A stretch of DNA of 64,000 bases from Elysia crispata (GCA_033675545.1 JAWDGP010004582.1:12501-76500); one strand, 5' to 3'. Positions 37,648 through 54,172 are shown, numbered from the stretch's first letter. Numbers and translations are program-made. The notes: generated by a model not told the origin, from the sequence alone.

Positions 37648-38171
37648 GATCGAGTAACACAGTAAAATGCACAGCTCTACCTAATCTTCCTAAAATATTT
37701 ACACATCACAAACGGCAAACTAGACAGAAGCTAGCACGTATTGAATATAACGACGGATGCTCAATACATGCCTGTAACAATCTTACAACATCCGCGCCGA
37801 CTCTTGATTCGAGCAAAAGTAAGGAAATAGCGGCGAACCACGCCCTAGATTTCTGAAAGTTACCGCGTCAGCTAACGTTACCCTCTTCTTCTAGATCTAG
37901 CACATGACTGCCATCTCCTGGTCTTTCCAATTCAATAGCAGTCATGCTCCGACAACACATTGCACTGGAATAACACAGCATTATAGAATCAACAACACAA
38001 TTTCGTATGCAAATAAGGGCTCTGCTTACTTAAATTACTTTGCAAATCGACATGGGACCTAATTTAATAGCAACGTCTGATGAGAGTTGCCATAATTTCC
38101 GATCTCTACAATAAGACCTAGCAGATCTCGGAGGCTTTTGACAAGGCCTTTACAAGGATTTTTTGGCAGAG

Positions 38172-38238
38172 ATGTTGGCATTCTTCACCCTCGAGTTCGC
38201 AGCATCAGCCCTGGTGCTTTCTGTGTGGACTCACTCAG
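38172..38238 (+). CDS. PLBD1: PLBD exon 1, signal peptide
   Basis: It encodes MLAFFTLEFAASALVLSVWT and HS, a classical hydrophobic signal peptide. It ends with one base of a glycine codon (GCTGAG-type boundary, phase 1) before GTGAGA at 38239. The next exon supplies the two missing bases. A possible acceptor (ttttttggcag) lies 3 bases before the ATG, so an upstream non-coding exon is possible. Confidence 0.85.
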
Positions 38239-38999
38239 GTGAGATAATGATTCTCTCTTAGTGATACAGACGCTAGTTTTAAGCTGTCCAGAAGAGTTTT
38301 ATTATTAACTAAGCGTTTTAACATCAGCTAATAATGATTCTCTCTTAGAGATAGAGGCGCTTATTTTTAAGCTGTCCAGAAGAGTTTTATTGTTAACATA
38401 GTGTTTTAACATCAGCTGATAATGATTCTGTCTTAGGGATAGAGGCGCTAGTTTTAAGCTGACCAGGAGAGTTTTATTATTACCTAAGCGTTTTAACGTC
38501 AGCTGAGAACTCTTAAGTTTAAAACTTGCAAGACAATACATCGACAGTTTTCATCTTATTTTTTTTTTCAAATACGGCTTGTTACTCGAAGATTTTTTTT
38601 TTTTGCTATAGTGTACGTAGGACCTACAACCCCCCTCTCCCTCCAGCACCGAAAACAAATACGCGGTCGATAAAATCTAATTGGCTGAGGTCAATGAAAA
38701 ATATAGGCTTCTGTTTCAAAGCAGTAGCTTAAGAGTTATCTAGCCGAAGTGACATTCTCTTAATCTCTTACGGTCTTTGAATCTCATGCGTATTATTTTC
38801 TTACCGCCTAACGCTAGGATTGGGGAGAGGAAGAAGAGGAAGGAGAAGTGGAGGAGAAAGGAGAAGGGGGAGGAGAAGGAGGGAGATGAGACGGAAGGTG
38901 GAGGAAGAGTTTGAAGAGAGTCAGATGAAACGGATGGAAAGAAAGATGGAAGACGTGGAAGAAAAAAAATCAAAAGAAGATTTATTCAGACGAAGCACA

Positions 39000-39078
<79 letters not shown>

Positions 39079-40794
39079 GTAGCAGTTCTCGTTAGATCCT
39101 CTGACGAAATTTCCGTCCCGTCACGCCTCAGCGGTCACAACACTGTGTACAACCACGGTCTCGTTGACAGTGTTGAGGAACTGGAATAATCAGACCATCA
39201 TGAGTGCTGAAAAGTGAGCCAAAGTTTTTTTTTTTCTAAAAATCGATGTTCCAACATAAGTATGCACTGCTCGGTCCCGGTCAAACACTCGTGCTGGTGA
39301 ATATTCCTTGAGTGATCAACTCACAATGACAGTTGTGGTTTGCGGTTGATAGCAACATATCACTGATCAATATCATCGCTCATGTGCACGTCTCATGCAA
39401 GACCGAAACGGTCCCACTAATGCATCAAATGGAGGGATCCTACCAATACATCAAATGAAGGGATCCCACCAATACATCAAATGAAGGGATCCCACCAATA
39501 CATCAAATGAAGGGATCCCACCAATACATCAAATGAAGGGATCCCACCAATACATCAAATGAAGGGATCCCACCAATACATCAAATGAATGGATCCCAGC
39601 ATTACATCAAATAAGAGGATCCCACCAATACATCAAATGAAGGGATCCCACCAATACATCAAATAAGAGGATCCCACCAATACATCAGATAAGAGGATCC
39701 CACTTATACATCAAATGAAGGGATCCCACCAATACATCAAGTAAGAGGATCCCACCAATACATCAAATGAAGGAACCCCACCAATACATCAAATAAGAGG
39801 ATCCCACCAATACACCAAATGAAGGGATCCCACCATACCAATACATCAAATGAAGGGATTCAACCAATACATCAAATAAGAGAATCCCACCAATACATCA
39901 AATGAAGGGATCACACCAAGAGATCAAACGAAGGGATTCAACCAATACATCAAATAAGAGAATCCCACCAATACATCAAATGAAGGGATCCCACCAATAC
40001 ATCAATGAAGGGATTCAACCAATACATCAAATGAAGGGATCCCACCAATACATCAAATAAGAGGATCCCACCAATACATCAAATGAAGGGATTCCACCAA
40101 TACATCAATGAAGGGATTCAACCAATACATCAAATAAGAGAATCCCACCAATACATCAAATGAAGGGATCCCACCAATACATCAATGAAGGGATTCAACC
40201 AATACATCAAATGAAGGGATCCCACCAATACATCAAATGAAGGGATCACACCAAGAGATCAAACGAAGGGATTCCACCAATACATCAAATAAAGGGATCC
40301 CACAAATACATCAAAAGAAAAAATCCTTTTGAAATAAATCTTCTAAGCTTACCTTTTAGAATGAAGTCCACTTTCAGCGTTTATAATCAGTTTTAAATAG
40401 ATCTTGATGTGGAATGCACAGAATGAATTGATTCGCCAAATTCGTTTTTATTCTCGCCGAAAATCTAAAGGCCAAGAAACGGTTGAACAAGGTAACACCG
40501 ATTGAAACGTTTTATCTTGCGGTTTGTTTCCCTTCTATAATCTAACTCTAGTAACAGTGTACACATTTCTCTTTCAGTTCTTGCGTATGTTTCACCTTTA
40601 TCCAAAAGATTTACCATTGCCACATAACAATGCTAAAGTTTAATGTAGATCCTCAAAAGACTGATGTTTTTCTTAGTACAAAAAAAAAAACACTTCCATG
40701 AACAAAATTCTTCAATGTTTTGGTTAACGATTTGAGTTTGATGCGGAAGACAATCTATTGCCACATTCAATATTTTTTAATAACGATAATAATG

Positions 40795-40866
<72 letters not shown>

Positions 40867-40900
40867 TCAACAACAAAACAACAACAACAATAACAACAAT

Positions 40901-40957
<57 letters not shown>

Positions 40958-43124
40958 AATACTAGTTTTTTCACGTAGGATTTTGAGATATTGGTTGAAT
41001 TTATTAAAAAGAAAAAAAAAATAAATCCCTCCTTTGTCATCAAAGTTTTGAAATACACTATTAAGTTTGAAAATTTAAACAGATGTTAAGTATTTCAAGC
41101 CAGCCATCAAGTTTTCCTCCATGCTCCGCCAAACATGACATGCCAAACTTTGATTGATGAATTCTTGACTACCGCTAGTATATATTCAGAATACTGTCTG
41201 GAAGGAGATGTAGTCCAGTGACTGGAGACAGAAGGTTATGATGATATTGGGCAGGTTCGAAAACACTCACAATCCAATTTTGACAATATTTTATCACTAT
41301 ATCTATAGCATGTAAGTGGCAGAATTGGCTGTTAATGACACGGCACGTGTTTAACTCAAATTTGCCCAGCACATATAGTAATATTTTCACAATATTTGGA
41401 ATTGTGTTCACTAAGTATTCGTACGCCTTAGTTTTTCTTTATTTCACTGATATCTTGTTTACTACATTTTTTTCTATTTTTCTTTTATCTTTTACTCCCT
41501 CTGTGCAGGCGCGGAGGCTGGGACGTACCACTACGGCAGCGTGTACTGTCATTTCTACAACTGCACCTTCAAGCCAGACGTGCTGGACTTCGAGCACGCC
41601 ACGGCCGTGGCATCCTTCAACGACACGCTGCTTCTTCAGGGATGGGGGATTCTGGACGTTCAGGCAGGGTATGGCCTTAAGCCTACCAGGCAGGCCGTGA
41701 CGTCAAGCTTCAAGGACGGGGACACTGTCTTCGGCGCTGGTTACGCTGAGGGCATTCTCACAGCTCATCAAATCAACAACCAGATGACAAACGTCTTCAG
41801 TGTGTTTTTTTCTGGAAAGAGAGGCGTCCAGACTAAGGAGAAACTTCGCTACTGGTTGCTTTCTCAGGAAGAGTGGACCAATCAGCTCGTTTTGGAAAAC
41901 ATTGATGACCCGTTCTGGCGTCACGTGGCCTACCTCGGCCAATGGCTGAGCGGCCTGTATGAGGGTTACAAATCTGCTGCTGGGAGGGACCCCTCCCTGC
42001 CAACTCGCGAGTGGTTTGAGTTCAGACTTCTGCAAGCAACTGGGTCTCTAGGTGACCTCATCAAGGTCGTGTATATACCTGCAAGAACGGACTGGTCCAG
42101 TCTCAAGGCGGAGGAGATACTGGCCAGCATGTCCGACAACTCGAGGTGCTCAGCTCTCATCAAATTGCTGCCCGGATTTGAGGAGATTTTCATCGGCCAC
42201 TCCACCTGGTTTCGGTACGAGAGTACCGCGAGAATCTTCAAGAACTACGACATGAACTTGGAGGGCACGGTGAATAGGAAAATCTCCTTCTCCAGCTATG
42301 GCGGAAACCTTCAGTCCCTAGACGACTTCTACCTCATTGGCGGAAACCTGGCCATGTTGCAAACATCCAACAAAATCTACAACTATTCCCTTTACGACTT
42401 GGTCAAGCCTCAGTCGCTGCTCACCTGGCAGAGAGTCCAGGTAGCCAACTGGCTGGCTCGCGGAGGGCAAGAATGGACAGAGCTGTTCTCCCGACATAAC
42501 TCAGGTACCTACAACAACCAGTACATGGTCCTCGACCTCCGCCTAGCTCAGACCCAACGGCCTCTAGTGAAAAACACGCTGTGGGTGGCGGAGGAGATAC
42601 CAGGCCATGTAGAGTCAGGTGATCTCACGCATGTGCTGAGGTCAGGCTATTTCCCTTCTTACAACATTCCCTATTTCGAAAATATTTTTGACATTAGTGG
42701 GTACCCGGCTATAGTAGAAATAGTCGGTAACAAGGCCACATACGAGCTCTCTCCCAGAGCTAAGATCTTTCGACGGGACCAGGGCAAAGTAAGGACCCTA
42801 CAAGACATGAAGGACCTGCTTCAATATAACGACTACACGCATGACCCGTACAGCGAGGGAAACCCAACTTTCACCATATGTTCCCGCAAGGACCTCAGTA
42901 AAACACCGACACCTCTAGGCTGCTACGACACTAAGGTGGCCACTGTGGCCATGGCCAGACAAAACCGAGCAGACATCATAGGTGGCCCTACCCTTGGCTC
43001 TGGACTACAACCGTTTTCTTGGACTGGAAATTTCTCCAAATACTCCCACCAGGGCCTTCCTGAGACCTACAACTTCAGCTTCATCAGTGTCCAGCCTCGA
43101 TTTGACCAAAAACCATCGAGATAA
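38172..43124 (+). CDS. PLBD1: Phospholipase B-like protein (PLBD1 type), two coding exons
   Basis: Join 38172-38238 and 41509-43124, about 560 residues, close to the usual length. Family members are lysosomal or secreted Ntn-hydrolase-fold proteins that mature by cleavage before a nucleophilic cysteine; amidase or phospholipase B activity has been proposed. Residues 1-22 form a signal peptide. The predicted nucleophile is Cys236 in RCSALIKLLPG (codon at 42147). It is followed by IGHSTWFRYESTARIFKNY, SFSSYGGNLQSLDDFY, NSGTYNNQYMVLDL, SPRAKIFRRDQGKV, YNDYTHDPYS and GCYDTKVA, all hallmark blocks. Motif choice (SSY.G.L.SLDDFY) favours PLBD1 over PLBD2. The gene is intact and has several N-glycosylation sequons. 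All of the mature protein is in one exon, unlike the many-exon vertebrate genes. Confidence 0.93.
38241..38510 (+). repeat. About 91-bp repeat, three copies, at the PLBD exon 1 donor
   Basis: The unit GATAATGATTCTCTCTTAG, then GATAGAGGCGCTAGTTTTAAG and so on, starts 2 bases after the splice donor GT and runs for three tandem copies. The donor is therefore at the very edge of the array. Confidence 0.9.
39001..39078 (+). repeat. (TTA)n microsatellite
   Basis: About 26 perfect TTA units in PLBD intron 1, following a purine-rich GGAGGAGAAG-type stretch at about 38820-38980. Confidence 0.95.
39405..40330 (+). repeat. 26-bp minisatellite with GGATCC in most units, PLBD intron 1
   Basis: The unit is ATCAAATGAAGGGATCCCACCAATAC and its variant with AATAAGAGGATCCC, about 35 copies. 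The two variants alternate in blocks. The right half contains a larger duplicated pattern (AAGGGATTCAACCAATAC, then AATAAGAGAATCCC). Confidence 0.96.
40776..40965 (+). repeat. (AAT)n followed by (CAA)n
   Basis: Roughly 90 bases of AAT, then 80 bases of CAA, in PLBD intron 1 about 550 bases before exon 2. Confidence 0.96.
41509..43124 (+). CDS. PLBD1: PLBD exon 2, whole mature enzyme
   Basis: The acceptor is ctctgtgcag. The exon begins GAEAGTYHYGSVYCHF, runs open for 537 codons and ends at TAA 43122-43124. Codon use is markedly more GC-rich than the flanking DNA. The exon carries both the small N-terminal chain and the large chain with the catalytic cysteine. Confidence 0.95.
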
Positions 43125-43174
43125 CTGTGAACTTGAGAGAATTATTTCCCCTGCCGTAATAGTGAAGTATTGGA

Positions 43175-43234
43175 AATAAATTTGAAAATGTCGAGCCGGT
43201 TGCAAGAATTTGATAGTGAAGTTTTGGAAATAAA
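43175..43234 (+). terminator. Duplicated AATAAA poly(A) signals of PLBD
   Basis: AATAAA occurs at 43175-43180 and 43229-43234, 51 and 105 bases after the stop codon. Each sits at the end of a near-identical 21-base sequence (tagtgaag, then tTTGGAAATAAA or aTTGGAAATAAA), so the signal was duplicated with its context. Confidence 0.6.
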
Positions 43235-43764
43235 CTAGAAGTTATTATTCTAGTTAGTATCTCTTCATCACAGATTCATGAAGAAAAAATTGATCATCAA
43301 ATCAAAACAGCTCTACATCCCTGTCCAAGATGATTCAAAATGGCTACAAAGGTGGATAAAATGGCAAGTTACATAGTCAATAGAAGATACGAGGACGTAT
43401 GGGTGAATGTGCAGATTTCCAAAGGTTTGTTTCTGTTTGTTGTTTGATATGCGACGTTCAAAACATGAATACATTAGACCTTTCAGTAGAATATCTCGTT
43501 AGCCCCCGTGAAGTAGGGCTGAGTGCATGTGTCGGTGTAAATGCCTATGTTTTTTACGTATGGTACGCACCAAAGAATGAGAGGAAAATATAGTAGCTGT
43601 TCTAGATTTTAAAAGTTTTTTTTTTGTATGATTGTTATCAGAATACAAATGTGAAAAGAGTTGACAAAATGTTGATAAAAACTCTAATCAGAAACTGTGC
43701 GAGGAGTGTAAGATGGGTAAAAGGCCCATTGTGGATTATACAGTAAGAAAAGAATGAGAGAGAG

Positions 43765-43809
<45 letters not shown>

Positions 43810-45651
43810 GACAGACAGGCAGACAGACAGAGAGAGAGAGAGAGAGAGACAAAGAGAGAGATAGAGATGGAGAGAGAGTGGGAAAGAAAGAGAGAGAGAA
43901 AGAAAGAGAGACAAAGAGAGAGATAGAGATGGAGAGAGAGAGAGAGAGAGTGAAAATTGAGACGTATCGTGTATTTCTCTCAAGTGTTTGACAAAAGGAT
44001 TGGCTGTTACAGATTTCAATTTTTTTTCTAGAGATCGTAAATATTTTTTCTAGCAGGAAAAAGAAACAAGAAACAAAAAAAAGTAAAATAAAGGAATTTC
44101 TCTTTTATATTATATTCTTATCATCTTTATTCTTGTCATTGATACTATCGTGTAATATTATGTTAACTTTGTTTTTACTGTTCTTATCACGTTTTACCCG
44201 TTAATACAAGCTGAGCCTCAAAAACATGTTTTATGAATTAGATAAGAAACAATCGCTGCTAGATTGTATTAGCGTTTTGTTCTCCTTGCTTTGAGCACAA
44301 GGCTTTATAATTTTCTTTATTTTTATAACAATCAAGATCCCAACAACAAAAAAAAACGTTGAGACCAATAAGTCCCAAGTTCCATCGCTCTTTACAAGGA
44401 TGTATGATTCCAACTAAACTAAAAGATGTTCAAGCCGGAGTGATTTTGGCAGCCTCTTGAAATTTCGGTTTTAAAGTTTGAAGACGGGAAAAGTTATCTG
44501 CATACATGCAACCTAATTGCTTCCTCGTTTTAGATCCAGTGGGGCCCCGAATTTTTTCCATCAGTAAAGGAAAATATGCCATTTAAAATAGTCTAATTCC
44601 TTAGATTTGCTCTGCTCTGCTGTGTGTGTTATAATAGGCAAGAGTTCAAACCTAGACTTACACATGTCAACTTAATGGTGAGATCGATTCGATGTCAATG
44701 AAAATATTCAAACAATTTATCAGACACTTAGATCATACTCTTTACCGGAGCATCTGAGCAGAAACACAGTCATTCATGTCAAGGATTATGATATTCGACA
44801 ATTATTCTAGTTCGAGATTTAAAGATTAAGAATTTTCTAATTGTAAATTGTTTCTCATCCTCAAACTAAAAGTACTAAAAAGGTGGAAATACATTTCTAA
44901 ATTTTTGTAAATGAAGGCAGCATCGATTGCTATTATGTTTGAAATTCTCATTTGCTAATTATCAACGAATATTGTATCTTTAGATGAGACTTGTTCTGAA
45001 ATTTGAAGATAGATACTGTTTACATTGGAAATAAAATATTGGTTAAGAGAAGTTATCAAACTTCCATTGCAGTTGCATGTTTTACTGAAAGGTGCAGAAG
45101 TCAAAGTCGCTCAGCAAATATTTGAGAAGTTGCCGAGTGAACGAGTTATTTGACTAAGCCACTGACGTGTCGAGCCAAAGGTAATTGTCTGCTCTCTCTT
45201 GATTCCGTTCTCCATGACAATCTTCGCTCTTTGTGTGGGGACTAGGGGAGTTCAGTGAGTTTATCCACTGGCTGAAGAAATGGGCATGAGAGCAAACCTA
45301 GGAGATTATTAGCTTCAAGATTTTTTGTTGATTTTTTTCGCACAATTACATCATTTTAGCAGCTGAGGCTATGTGTATACGAGATAACTTAGTTAAAGAA
45401 CCTGGCGTGAAACAACGAACTTCAATGCTAACACCGTTGAATTAATTTGCTATCGTTTGATAGACACATCTGACACCCATTTTCTTAAAGCAGACAAATT
45501 ATCCAAAAGACAAAGACAGCCTGTCACATCTTACAAGCCACGCAGTTTTCCACAGCAGAAATAATTTATGAGTCAATATACGATTTTAGACTCATCTTTT
45601 TAAAGAATTCTAACTTGAGCTTCAATCTTTGTTGGACTAATTTTATTCAAA
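43235..45651. other. Intergenic, (GA)n only
   Basis: (GA)n-rich interrupted tract at 43757-43950; otherwise nothing recognisable between PLBD and the receptor gene. Confidence 0.6.
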
Positions 45652-46692
45652 ATGGCAAACGAAACGTCTTTAAACATCTACACCAGAGACGCCTCGGGTC
45701 TTTATTATCATGAGCAGTTCCTCACACTGGAAACATTATCCCCCCTCTGGCCTGGTATTATCTTCCTTGGCTTGGTGTCCAACGCGACAAATGTCTGGGT
45801 GTTCATGAGGGCTGGGCCTGGAGACAGCGTCTCGCTACTGCTGCTGTCTCTCTCCGTGTCTGACGGGGTTTTTCTCCTCCTCATCACCCCCACAGCGTCA
45901 ACATTCCTCATCTTCCACTTCCAGCCGACGTGGACCTGGGCTGTAGACCCAGCAATCACACATACCCTGTTTTATTGGCCGGCTTTCACTTTTTACGATT
46001 TCTCATCCTACATCTCTGTTTTCCTTGGCGTCACCAGATGCGCATGCGTAGCGATGCCTTTACACTTTAAGTCAACTTTCACCAAGCGCCGAACAGCCTT
46101 TGGCATTGTGTGTCTTCTCGGTTTAGCCGTCTTTCTTCATTTACCTGTTTTAACAATATTCAGTATTGGGTGGGGAAAAGACGCAACAACAAATACGTCA
46201 TATCCTGTTTTAATAGCTTCCGGGCGCCAGATGATGGTGAAAATCAATGACATTCTCAATAGAAATACGTTGCCATGGATTTCTTTCATCACCATGGTTG
46301 CCTGTGTGGCGCTGCTGAGTTTCAAACTCTTCCAGGCATCCCACGTGAGAGCTCAGCAAGTGAGCAGCATGACCACTTCCGGTCCAGCCACATCTAGTAA
46401 ACCATCTAGCCCAGACAATAAAATGTCCTCGAAAGAGATCCATGTTGTGGAGTCGGTTGTTCTGGTGTGTTCCATCTTCATTCTAGCTCAGATACCGTCC
46501 ATTCTGTACTCCACTGTCAGAGTGGTCAATCCACACTTTGACCATGACGGTGAACTGGTCAACTTGTTTGGTATTTTCGCTTACGTTAGTCTCACATTTT
46601 CGCTCCTCAATGCAACTCTGAATATTTTTGTTTACTACAACTATAACAGCAGATATAGATCGGTTCTTCGTTCATTTTTTATCAAACAATGA
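45652..46692 (+). CDS. Class A (rhodopsin-like) GPCR, single exon, chemosensory-type candidate
   Basis: This intact 346-residue receptor starts at ATG in the context CAAAATGGC. Seven hydrophobic segments lie at about 32-53, 58-80, 104-134, 147-171, 206-228, 264-288 and 302-329. Class A marks: SNATN in TM1, LSVSD (Asp71, position 2.50) in TM2, Pro282 in TM6 and NATLNIFVYY in TM7 as the NPxxY equivalent. The DRY motif is replaced by TRC (128-130), and TM4 lacks the usual tryptophan. No cysteine stands at the top of TM3 for the canonical disulfide. The third loop is serine-rich (about 236-262) and the C-tail is very short. Intronless receptors of this look are numerous in molluscs and often labelled chemosensory or peptide-receptor-like. 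The ligand cannot be inferred. Confidence 0.9.
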   Translation: MANETSLNIYTRDASGLYYHEQFLTLETLSPLWPGIIFLGLVSNATNVWVFMRAGPGDSVSLLLLSLSVSDGVFLLLITPTASTFLIFHFQPTWTWAVDPAITHTLFYWPAFTFYDFSSYISVFLGVTRCACVAMPLHFKSTFTKRRTAFGIVCLLGLAVFLHLPVLTIFSIGWGKDATTNTSYPVLIASGRQMMVKINDILNRNTLPWISFITMVACVALLSFKLFQASHVRAQQVSSMTTSGPATSSKPSSPDNKMSSKEIHVVESVVLVCSIFILAQIPSILYSTVRVVNPHFDHDGELVNLFGIFAYVSLTFSLLNATLNIFVYYNYNSRYRSVLRSFFIKQ

Positions 46693-50890
<4,198 letters not shown>

Positions 50891-50899
50891 TTTAGTCTG

Positions 50900-53015
50900 A
50901 AACTTCGCGATACATGGCACGACAATAGATGTCTAGTTATTGAAGAGAAATAAGAGACACGTAGAACTTCGCGATACATGGCACGGCAATAGATGGCGAA
51001 TTATTGAAGAGAAATAAGAGACACCTAGAACTTTGCGTTACATGGCACGCCAATAGATGGCAAGTTATTGAAGAGAAATAAGAGACACCTAGAACTTCGC
51101 GATACATGGCACGGCAATAGATGGCTAGTTATTGAAGAGAAATAAGAGACACGTAGAACTTCGCGATACATGGCAAGGCAATAGATGGCTAGATATAGAC
51201 GAGAAATAAGAGACACCTAGAACTTCGCGATACATGGCAAGGCAATAGATGGGGAGTTAATGAAGAGAAATAAGAGATACCTAGAACGTCGCGATACATG
51301 GCACGGCAATAGATGGCTAGTTATTAAGGGGAAATAAGAGACACGTAGAACTTCGCGATACACGGCACGGCAATAGATGGCGAGTTATTGAAGAGAAATA
51401 AGAGACACCTAGAACTTCGCGATACATGGCACGGCAATAGATGGCAAGTTATTGAAGAGAAATAAGAGACACCTAGAACTTCGCGATACATGGCACGGCA
51501 ATAGATGGCTAGTTATTGAAGAGAAATAAGAGACACTTAGAACTTCGCAATACATGGCACGGCAATAGATGGCTAGTTATTGAAGAGAAATAAGAGACAC
51601 TTAGAACTTCGCAATACATAGCACGGCAATAGATGGCTAGTTATTGAAGAGAAATAAGAGACACCTAGAACTTCGCGATACATGGCACGGCAATAGATGG
51701 CTAGATAAAGACGAGAAATAAGAGACACCCAGAACTTCGCGATACATGGCACGACAATAGATGGCTAGATATAGACGAGAAATAAGAGACACCTAGAACT
51801 TCGCGATACATGGTAAGGCAATAGATGGCGAGTTAATGAAGAGAAATAAGAGACACGTAGAACTTCGCGATACATAGCACGGCAATATAATGGCAAGTTA
51901 TTGAAGAGAAATAAGAGACACGTAGAACTTCGCGATACATGGCAAGGCAATAGATGGCGAGTTAATGAAGAGAAATAAGAGACACGTAGAACTTCGCGAT
52001 ACATAGCACGGCAATAGATGGCAAGTTATTGAAGAGAAATAAGAGACACCTAGAACCTCGCGATACATGGTAAGGCAATAGATGGCGAGTTAATGAAGAG
52101 AAATAAGAGACACGTAGAACTTCGCGATACATAGCACGGCAATAGATGGCAAGTTATTGAAGGGAAATAAGAGACACATAGAACTTTGCGATACATGGCA
52201 CGGCAATAGATGGCTAGATATAGACGAGAAATAAGAGACACCCAGAACTTCGCGATACATGGCACGGCAATAGATGGCTAGATATAGACGAGAAATAAGA
52301 GACACCTAGAACTTCGCGATACATGGTAAGGCAATAGATGGCGAGTTAATGAAGAGAAATAAGAGACACGTAGAACTTCGCGATACATAGCACGGCAATA
52401 GATGGCAAGTTATTGAAGAGAAATAAGAGACACCTAGAACTTCGCGATACATGGTAAGGCAATAGATGGCGAGTTAATGAAGAGAAATAAGAGACACATA
52501 GAACTTTGCGATACATGGCACGGCAATAGATGGCTAGATATAGACGAGAAATAAGAGACACCCAGAACTTCGCGATACATGGCACGGCAATAGATGGCTA
52601 GATATAGACGAGAAATAAGAGACACGTAGGACTTCGCGATACATGGCAAGGCAATAGATGGCGAGTTGTTGAAGGGAAATAAGAGACACGTAGAACTTCG
52701 CTATACATAGCACGGCAATAGATGGCAAGTAATTGAAGAGAAATAAGAGACACGTAGAACTTCGCGATACATAGCACGGCAATAGATGGCAAGTTATTGA
52801 AGAGAAATAAGAGACACGTAGAACTTCGCGATACATGGCACGGCAATAGATGGCTAGATATAGAGGAGAAATAAGAGACACGTAGAACTTCGCGATACAT
52901 AGCACGGCAATAGATGGCTAGTTATTAAAGAGAAATAAGAGACACCCAGAACTTCGCGATACATGGCACGGCAATAGATGGCTAGTTATTGAAGAGAAAT
53001 AAGAGACACCTAGAA
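50900..53015 (+). repeat. 64-bp minisatellite, about 33 copies
   Basis: The unit is AACTTCGCGATACATGGCAC, GGCAATAGATGGCTAGTTAT, TGAAGAGAAATAAGAGACAC, CTAG. Three linker types (AGTTATTGAAGAG, AGTTAATGAAGAG, AGATATAGACGAG) are arranged in repeating blocks between about 51.7 and 52.7 kb, a higher-order structure. Since 64 is not a multiple of 3, minus-strand frames walk through all three phases and give up to 123 codons without being genes. Confidence 0.97.
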
Positions 53016-54137
53016 GTTGAAAAAGAGAGTGACCTTATATATAAAGGGTTGCCCATAAAGATTTATGGTCCTTTATGTTTTATTGTGCTTTTATAGATAA
53101 AGGCCTTTTATGAGTTTAATTGAACTCACCACACAATTAAAATTGTACACTTTCGTAACATACATTGCAACAAAAGGACATAATACATAAACATTCATAA
53201 TATTTATAATTAATCTCCTATCACTCAAATAGTTATCTCCCTTAAATGATAAAGAAAATAACATTGCACCAAAATAACCCAAATCCATGAGCTTTGGACT
53301 ACTCTGATAATAAGTTTTTCATAGATCTGGATAACCCATAGTCCTCTACTTTCGATTATTTTGAAGCAAAGATTAAGTCATGTGACACCACGCGCTTGTT
53401 TCGGTTTTTTTTTTTTTTGCTTGACTATTATAGGCTTTACTTCGGCTTTTTAAAAATCATATGAGTGCCAGATCGTCTGCTTGGGCCGGAGTACCTGCAA
53501 CTGAAAGCCTGGCCCGCAGCCGTATGACTTTGCCAACTGATTTATTATTTTGCTGATTTTTTTTTTATCTCATTCACGAGATGCGACAGTTAGTTTCTTT
53601 CCTACCAGCGCATCAGCCAGTTATGCCTGAAAATATTCTCTGTGCAAAAACAAACTTTAGCGAATCAAGAGTCTAGCCTGTTGATTCCATTTTGGCCGAC
53701 TTGTATTCTTAACTCTATCCAATGATATTTTACCGTTACATTCTCTACACTCTTAACAGTAACTAGACGCTTCTTCATGATAAAAGATAGAACAAACCTG
53801 GCTACGGATAGAGTTCTTTCATGGGAATAATTATATACCCTGTAAGTTTCACTACGTTAAACATGAGTATTCGAAGAAAGCTAACATCTTAATTTTTTTT
53901 TTGGTTGTAGAAAGTATTAAAGCAGATAAACAAGAGCTCTTTTCAGAGAGATGCTTACACCTTTTTAGGCCCACGCGTTTAAAAATTAGACCAAACTAGT
54001 GCCATTGCAATTGAGATTGAATGTTTAAATCTAATAAATTAACCTGCTATTCAGAAACTAAACTGTACAAGAATTGATAGGTGATGCACATAAAAAAATT
54101 TTGTTAGGATTGATAGAATCATACCTCACAATTGATA

Positions 54138-54172
<35 letters not shown>

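Noticed and set aside
41703..42241. Minus-strand open frames over PLBD exon 2
   Set aside because: Shadows of the GC-rich coding strand, which carries an unmistakable family protein.
52434..52905. Minus-strand frames up to 123 codons with leucine- and serine-rich repeats
   Set aside because: Produced by the 64-bp minisatellite. The same peptide words appear in all frames as the period shifts phase.
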